In this document: positions 5,118 to 8,483 of the stretch, piece after piece
Numbering within the stretch: position 1 is the stretch's first letter
How the letters are laid out: every line of letters begins with the position of its first letter
NCBI GenBank assembly: GCA_024644145.1
Contig: JAHELO010000055.1
Coordinates: 1 to 8,483 of the forward strand
Origin: Christiangramia sp.
GTDB taxonomy: Bacteria; Bacteroidota; Bacteroidia; Flavobacteriales; Flavobacteriaceae
Reading direction: 5' to 3'
Length of the DNA stretch: 8,483 bases
Translations under genes and position numbers: made by a program
The notes under the pieces: generated by a model
Database searches by the model: none
What the model was told of the DNA's origin: nothing
Seen by the model: only the letters and a program-made list of their open reading frames with translations

Positions 5118-6752
5118 TTATTTAAGGATCTTATTATACTCAGCAGGGTTGCTTAGGATAGATTGGGCTTTGCTGATCTCAGGATTATTCCCGGTATAAA
5201 ATTCATATAATCCTTCTTTATAAAAATATCTTTTTATGATCTCATCTGTTAGTAAACTAACTATCTCTGGTTTCTTAGCATCAAGTTCCTGGGCCTTGTA
5301 AGTAGATATTTGTGCTTTGATATTATCAACTTCTGCAGCGATCCTGGTATTAAGTTTTTCCTCTTCAGCCTTTTCCATCATTTCAAGTAACTGCTTTTCG
5401 GTAGCAGTTTGATATTCAAACTTTGAATTTTTGAGATAACTCTTAAAATCCTGAAAATCTGAATCTGTAAAACTGAACTTTTCCGGGGCGGCCAGATCAT
5501 GGGAATAATAATATTTGGTAGCATAATCAAAGATAGCATCCTGGATAAGTAACGACTGGGTAATATCACTAAATTCAGAAGTTTCCAGTTTTACATCTGG
5601 AAGTACTCCTCCCCCGTCATACACAGTACGACCGTTCCTGGTCTTAAATTCATTATAATCTTCAACTCGGGTGCGTATAGCCTTTCCCTCTTCGGTCCTT
5701 CTCCGGTAATCCAGCGCCTGAATACACCTACCACTCGGGGTATAGTATCTGGAGATCGTAATTTTAAGCTGCGTTCCATAAGCGAGTTCACGGGGACGTT
5801 GTACGAGGCCTTTTCCGAAGCTCCTTGCTCCAACGATCACCCCGCGGTCCAGATCCTGAATCGCTCCTGCTACAATTTCACTTGCAGAAGCACTTCTGCC
5901 ATCTACCAGGACAACAAGTGGAATCTTAGTATCTATTGGTTCTTTTTTAGTGTAGTATTCCCTGTTATATTTTTCAATAATCGATTTTGTAGTAACGATA
6001 AGTTCACCTTCATTTATAAAAATATTACTAACATTAATGGCTTCATTCAAAAGACCACCGGGATTTCCCCGTAGGTCCAGAATGATCTTATCTGCGCCCT
6101 GGTTTTTAAGATCCTTAAGGGCACGTGCCACTTCGGCAGAGGCTTTTGCATTAAATCTGGATAGTACGATATAACCAGACTTGTCTTCTAATAATTTATA
6201 GAAAGGAACTGCCTTTAATTCTACGGCTCCTCTTTTTAATGAGGTGGTAAGGACTTTTCCCTGTCTGCGGTAGGTGATTTCTATTTTACTGTCTGGAGCA
6301 CCATTAAGCAATTCTCCTGCATCTTCTTTAAAATCGGCGACATTGATGTTACCAATCTTAATAATCTCATCTCCGGCCTTTAAACCGGCCTTATCGGCGG
6401 GATAATCCTTATAAGCTTCAATAATTGTAATTGCTTCACTTCCTGTTTTCACCAGTGCACCTATACCGGTATATTCTCCTGCACTATTGATTCTGGCAGC
6501 TTCTACATCCTGCTCGTTCCAGTAATTGGTATAAGGGTCCAGATCTGTGAGCATGGATTTGATGGCGGTGTTCATAAGGGCAGCCGGATTGGTCTCATCA
6601 ACATAGTTCATATTGATCTCCTTAAAAAGCGTGGTGAAGATCTCAATCTGCTTGGCGATTTCGAAAAAATCTGACTTAAAGCTTACGGTACCTATAAATA
6701 TCCCGACTAAAACAACGGGTAAAACCAGAATTCTGCTAATGCGTTTTTTCAT
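5118..6752 (-). CDS. S41 family C-terminal processing peptidase (Ctp/Prc-like)
   Basis: Periplasmic serine protease that trims or degrades envelope proteins from their C-termini. It has 544 residues from ATG at 6752. An N-terminal signal or anchor (MKKRISRILVLPVVLVGIFI and on) leads to a periplasmic helical region. A PDZ domain follows at about 93-170 (with DYPADKAGLKAGDEIIKIG), then the S41 core with LDLRGNPGGLLNEAI (225-239) and the catalytic triad Ser289 (in DGRSASASEIVAGA), Lys314 (FGKG) and Gln318. Ser and Lys are 25 residues apart and Gln is four after Lys, as in CtpB-type enzymes. A C-terminal extension of about 140 residues is largely helical and charged (about 440-490). The start is chosen 4 bp after the rnpA stop; an upstream GTG at 6770 would overlap rnpA. 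It is probably translated from the rnpA message. Confidence 0.94.
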   Translation of the reverse strand: MKKRISRILVLPVVLVGIFIGTVSFKSDFFEIAKQIEIFTTLFKEINMNYVDETNPAALMNTAIKSMLTDLDPYTNYWNEQDVEAARINSAGEYTGIGALVKTGSEAITIIEAYKDYPADKAGLKAGDEIIKIGNINVADFKEDAGELLNGAPDSKIEITYRRQGKVLTTSLKRGAVELKAVPFYKLLEDKSGYIVLSRFNAKASAEVARALKDLKNQGADKIILDLRGNPGGLLNEAINVSNIFINEGELIVTTKSIIEKYNREYYTKKEPIDTKIPLVVLVDGRSASASEIVAGAIQDLDRGVIVGARSFGKGLVQRPRELAYGTQLKITISRYYTPSGRCIQALDYRRRTEEGKAIRTRVEDYNEFKTRNGRTVYDGGGVLPDVKLETSEFSDITQSLLIQDAIFDYATKYYYSHDLAAPEKFSFTDSDFQDFKSYLKNSKFEYQTATEKQLLEMMEKAEEEKLNTRIAAEVDNIKAQISTYKAQELDAKKPEIVSLLTDEIIKRYFYKEGLYEFYTGNNPEISKAQSILSNPAEYNKILK

Positions 6753-6756
6753 AACC

Positions 6757-7125
6757 TTAGTGTATTTCACTGAATTTCTCCAGTATCTTAATCATGCTTT
6801 TCTCAAGTTTTTCATAGGTTATTTCTTCACGGGAAATATAGATAAACATGAAGGCATGAGGAGAGGATAATTGACTGTTAACAAGATACTTATTTTTTCT
6901 GAAAACTTCCCGCATCAGGCGTTTAATTCTATTACGCCTAACCGCAGTCTTCACCAGTTTTTTAGGAACTGAAACTCCCGTTTTTAGATTGGAACCTTCT
7001 GTAATATGTATAGGCGTATAAACCAATTTTAAAGGAAAGGATTTTAAACTTTTTCCCTCAACAAATAAGCGGTCTATTTGTTTTTTGCTTTTAAGCTTCT
7101 CCTCTTTTCCGAAACGTTGATCCAT
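6757..7125 (-). CDS. rnpA: Ribonuclease P protein component
   Basis: Small basic protein that binds the RNase P RNA and helps it cut the 5' leader from precursor tRNAs, in the cytoplasm. It has 122 residues, typical for RnpA. The RNR signature AVRRNRIKRLMREVFR is at 61-76, preceded by GVSVPKKLVKT (50-60); the N-terminal LKSKKQIDRLFVEGKS (11-26) also fits the family. An open frame continues upstream to 7179, but the extra 18 residues do not resemble the family, so ATG at 7125 (MDQRFGKEEKL) is preferred. On the reverse strand TACTTTTA (7142-7149) is one mismatch from the TAnnTTTG element at a suitable distance. The S41 peptidase follows after 4 bp. The usual partner rpmH is not seen upstream; a GCS2-like gene diverges there instead. 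Confidence 0.95.
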   Translation of the reverse strand: MDQRFGKEEKLKSKKQIDRLFVEGKSLKSFPLKLVYTPIHITEGSNLKTGVSVPKKLVKTAVRRNRIKRLMREVFRKNKYLVNSQLSSPHAFMFIYISREEITYEKLEKSMIKILEKFSEIH

Positions 7126-7242
7126 GATTTTTAATATGCAGTAAAAGTAGCAATTCCACAGTGAATGAAAATATTTCAATGATGACCTTTATCATTTTTT
7201 AATATTCCCATAATGAGTTATTTGAAGATTCAATATGGTATT
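7126..7242. promoter_or_regulatory. Divergent promoter region rnpA / GCS2-like gene
   Basis: This 117-bp gap must drive rnpA leftward and the GCS2-like gene rightward. The leftward -10 candidate is at 7142-7149. A weak AATGAT/ATCATT stem followed by T6 is at 7178-7200. No TAnnTTTG match is visible for the rightward gene. The most marked feature is the inverted repeat at 7205-7249. Confidence 0.45.
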
Positions 7243-7249
7243 ATGGGAA
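7205..7249. repeat. Concentric inverted repeat over the start codon of the GCS2-like gene
   Basis: Perfect 10-bp arms TTCCCATAAT (7205-7214) and ATTATGGGAA (7240-7249) enclose a second dyad TTGAA-GA-TTCAA (7222-7233) with nearly the same centre (7227 versus 7227.5). The right arm contains the ATG at 7243. In DNA it could be an operator; in RNA it would fold into a hairpin that hides the start codon. Confidence 0.6.
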
Positions 7250-8483
7250 ATTTAAATGTTTCTGTATTAAGCAGAAAAAAGGACAGAGCACGATACGTGC
7301 ATCAACTGGTAAAAGACCTGGAGGCACTGGATTATATGATAGAAAACAATATCATAGAAAAAACACCCATTAGGATAGGGGCCGAGCAGGAATTCTGCCT
7401 GGTCAATAAATCTTTTTTACCTGTAAATAATTGCCTGGAAATATTACATGATCTGGATGATTCGCATTTCACTACAGAGATTGGGAGATATAATCTGGAA
7501 TTAAACCTAGATCCCATGGAACTCGGGTCCTCATGCTTTTCAGATATGCATAAAACCCTTAATGAGTATTTAAATAAAGTTAGTAACATCGCTGAAAAAC
7601 ACTCCAGCAGAATTATTTTAACCGGAATCCTTCCAACCCTTAGACTCAGGCATATTTCTGAAGACTATATGACTCCTATCCCGAGGTATTTTGCGCTTAA
7701 TGAAGCCATAAAAGGCTCCAGGTTACAGGATTTCTGGATTCATATTAAAGGGGTTGATGAATTAAATCTATTACATGATTCGGTTATGCTGGAAGCCTGT
7801 AATACAAGTTTCCAGATGCATTTACAGATCAATCCAGATGAATTCATAGAAAAATATAACTGGGCTCAGGCTATTGCGGGACCGGTATTAAGTGCCTGTG
7901 TAAATTCTCCAATCCTATTTGGGAAAGAATTATGGTCAGAATCAAGAATTGCGGTCTTTAATCAAAGTACAGATACCCGTGCAAATTCCTTTGTACTTAA
8001 TGAAACCCAGGCAAGAGTAAGTTTTGGCTCGCATTGGGAAACCAACGGGATCTCTGATATATTTAAAGATAATATATCTAGATTCAGAAGTCTGGTCACT
8101 TCAAATTTTGAAAGTGACAGCTTATCTATCCTGGCTCGCAAGGGTATCCCTAAATTAAAAGCCCTTAATCTTCATAACGGTACGGTTTACCGCTGGAACA
8201 GGGTTTGCTATGGGGTGGGAAATAGCAAACCGCATGTACGTATAGAATGCAGATATATTCCTGCGGGGCCTAGTACATCAGATGAGATTGCTAATATGGT
8301 CTTCTGGATTGGTTTGATGATGGGACGACCTGAGAGATTTAGAAATATTCATGAGAAAGAGGATTTCAGGAATGTGAGGGCAAATTTTTATAAGGCTGCC
8401 CGAACAGGAATGGAGGCGATCTTTAACTGGAATGGTAGACAGGTCGCTGCAAAAAAACTACTTCTGGAGGAACTTATACCCAT
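7243..8483 (+). CDS. GCS2-like glutamate-cysteine ligase family protein (partial, 3' end outside the window)
   Basis: Member of the GCS2 carboxylate-amine ligase family, whose fold joins an amino acid to glutamate or a similar carboxylate using ATP. Whether this branch makes gamma-glutamylcysteine is not shown. There are 413 full codons in the window and no stop. Family blocks are IGAEQEFCLV (45-54, metal/ATP-site glutamates E48 and E50), the NLELNLDP strand (84-91), MHLQINPDEF (192-201), LNLHNGTVYRWNR (308-320) and RIECRYIPAGP (333-343). Bacteroidota relatives, as I recall them, are longer and carry C-terminal CBS domains, which would lie beyond the edge; this is inference. I chose ATG at 7243 (MGNLNVSVLSRKKDRARYVH) because relatives start similarly; an in-frame ATG at 7213 would add ten residues and sits in the left arm of the inverted repeat. 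It diverges from rnpA. Confidence 0.85.
   Translation, partial: MGNLNVSVLSRKKDRARYVHQLVKDLEALDYMIENNIIEKTPIRIGAEQEFCLVNKSFLPVNNCLEILHDLDDSHFTTEIGRYNLELNLDPMELGSSCFSDMHKTLNEYLNKVSNIAEKHSSRIILTGILPTLRLRHISEDYMTPIPRYFALNEAIKGSRLQDFWIHIKGVDELNLLHDSVMLEACNTSFQMHLQINPDEFIEKYNWAQAIAGPVLSACVNSPILFGKELWSESRIAVFNQSTDTRANSFVLNETQARVSFGSHWETNGISDIFKDNISRFRSLVTSNFESDSLSILARKGIPKLKALNLHNGTVYRWNRVCYGVGNSKPHVRIECRYIPAGPSTSDEIANMVFWIGLMMGRPERFRNIHEKEDFRNVRANFYKAARTGMEAIFNWNGRQVAAKKLLLEELIP

Noticed and set aside
5591..5833. 80-residue minus-strand frame inside the S41 gene
   Set aside because: Same-strand alternative frame within the catalytic domain; the main frame has all catalytic residues intact, so this is not a frameshifted piece.
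6753..6770. GTG at 6770 as the S41 peptidase start
   Set aside because: It would overlap rnpA by 14 bases and put KYTKV before an otherwise typical MKKR signal sequence; ATG at 6752 gives a standard signal peptide start.
6613..6870. 85-residue plus-strand frame across the rnpA / S41 junction
   Set aside because: Antisense to both genes and without family resemblance.
7178..7200. AATGAT/ATCATT stem plus T6 as a terminator
   Set aside because: No plus-strand gene lies upstream, the stem is AU-only apart from one pair, and it sits in a divergent promoter gap.

Overview
The window looks like a stretch of core chromosome from a marine-type Flavobacteriaceae (Bacteroidota), close to Gramella/Christiangramia or a sister genus. 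This is inferred from three things. Coding regions are moderately AT-rich and gaps are very AT-rich. Shine-Dalgarno sites are absent, and several starts are instead preceded by the Bacteroidota -10/-7 type element TAnnTTTG. The protein variants (RNase R without a long basic tail, the rnpA-S41 peptidase pair, a DUF2007 protein, a GCS2-like ligase of a Bacteroidota type) also fit. I see no mobile element, CRISPR array, tRNA or rRNA.

Layout, left to right. (1) 1-664, minus: 5' part of a LysE-family exporter, cut by the window edge. (2) 756-2960, minus: rnr (RNase R), followed by a hairpin terminator at 710-731. (3) 2961-3179: divergent gap with a promoter-like element and a phased direct repeat. 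(4) 3180-3350, plus: a 56-residue single-pass membrane protein. (5) 3384-3626, plus: a DUF2007 protein. (6) 3627-4140: a 514-bp gap of about 24% G+C (hand count) with several inverted repeats and two terminator-like structures but no credible gene. (7) 4141-5034, plus: rpiB and elaA, 6 bp apart. (8) 5035-5117: convergent gap. (9) 5118-7125, minus: rnpA followed 4 bp later by an S41 C-terminal processing peptidase. (10) 7126-7242: divergent gap with a strong inverted repeat over the next start codon. (11) 7243-8483, plus: N-terminal 413 residues of a GCS2-like ligase protein, cut by the window edge.

The genes are mostly housekeeping: RNA decay (rnr), tRNA 5' maturation (rnpA), pentose phosphate isomerisation (rpiB), periplasmic proteolysis (S41 peptidase) and amino-acid export (LysE). 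They do not form one pathway. I found no clear new multi-gene system. The parts most worth a second look are non-coding: the structured AT-rich gap upstream of rpiB and the concentric inverted repeat over the start of the GCS2-like gene. The unannotated 56-residue membrane protein is the main coding novelty.
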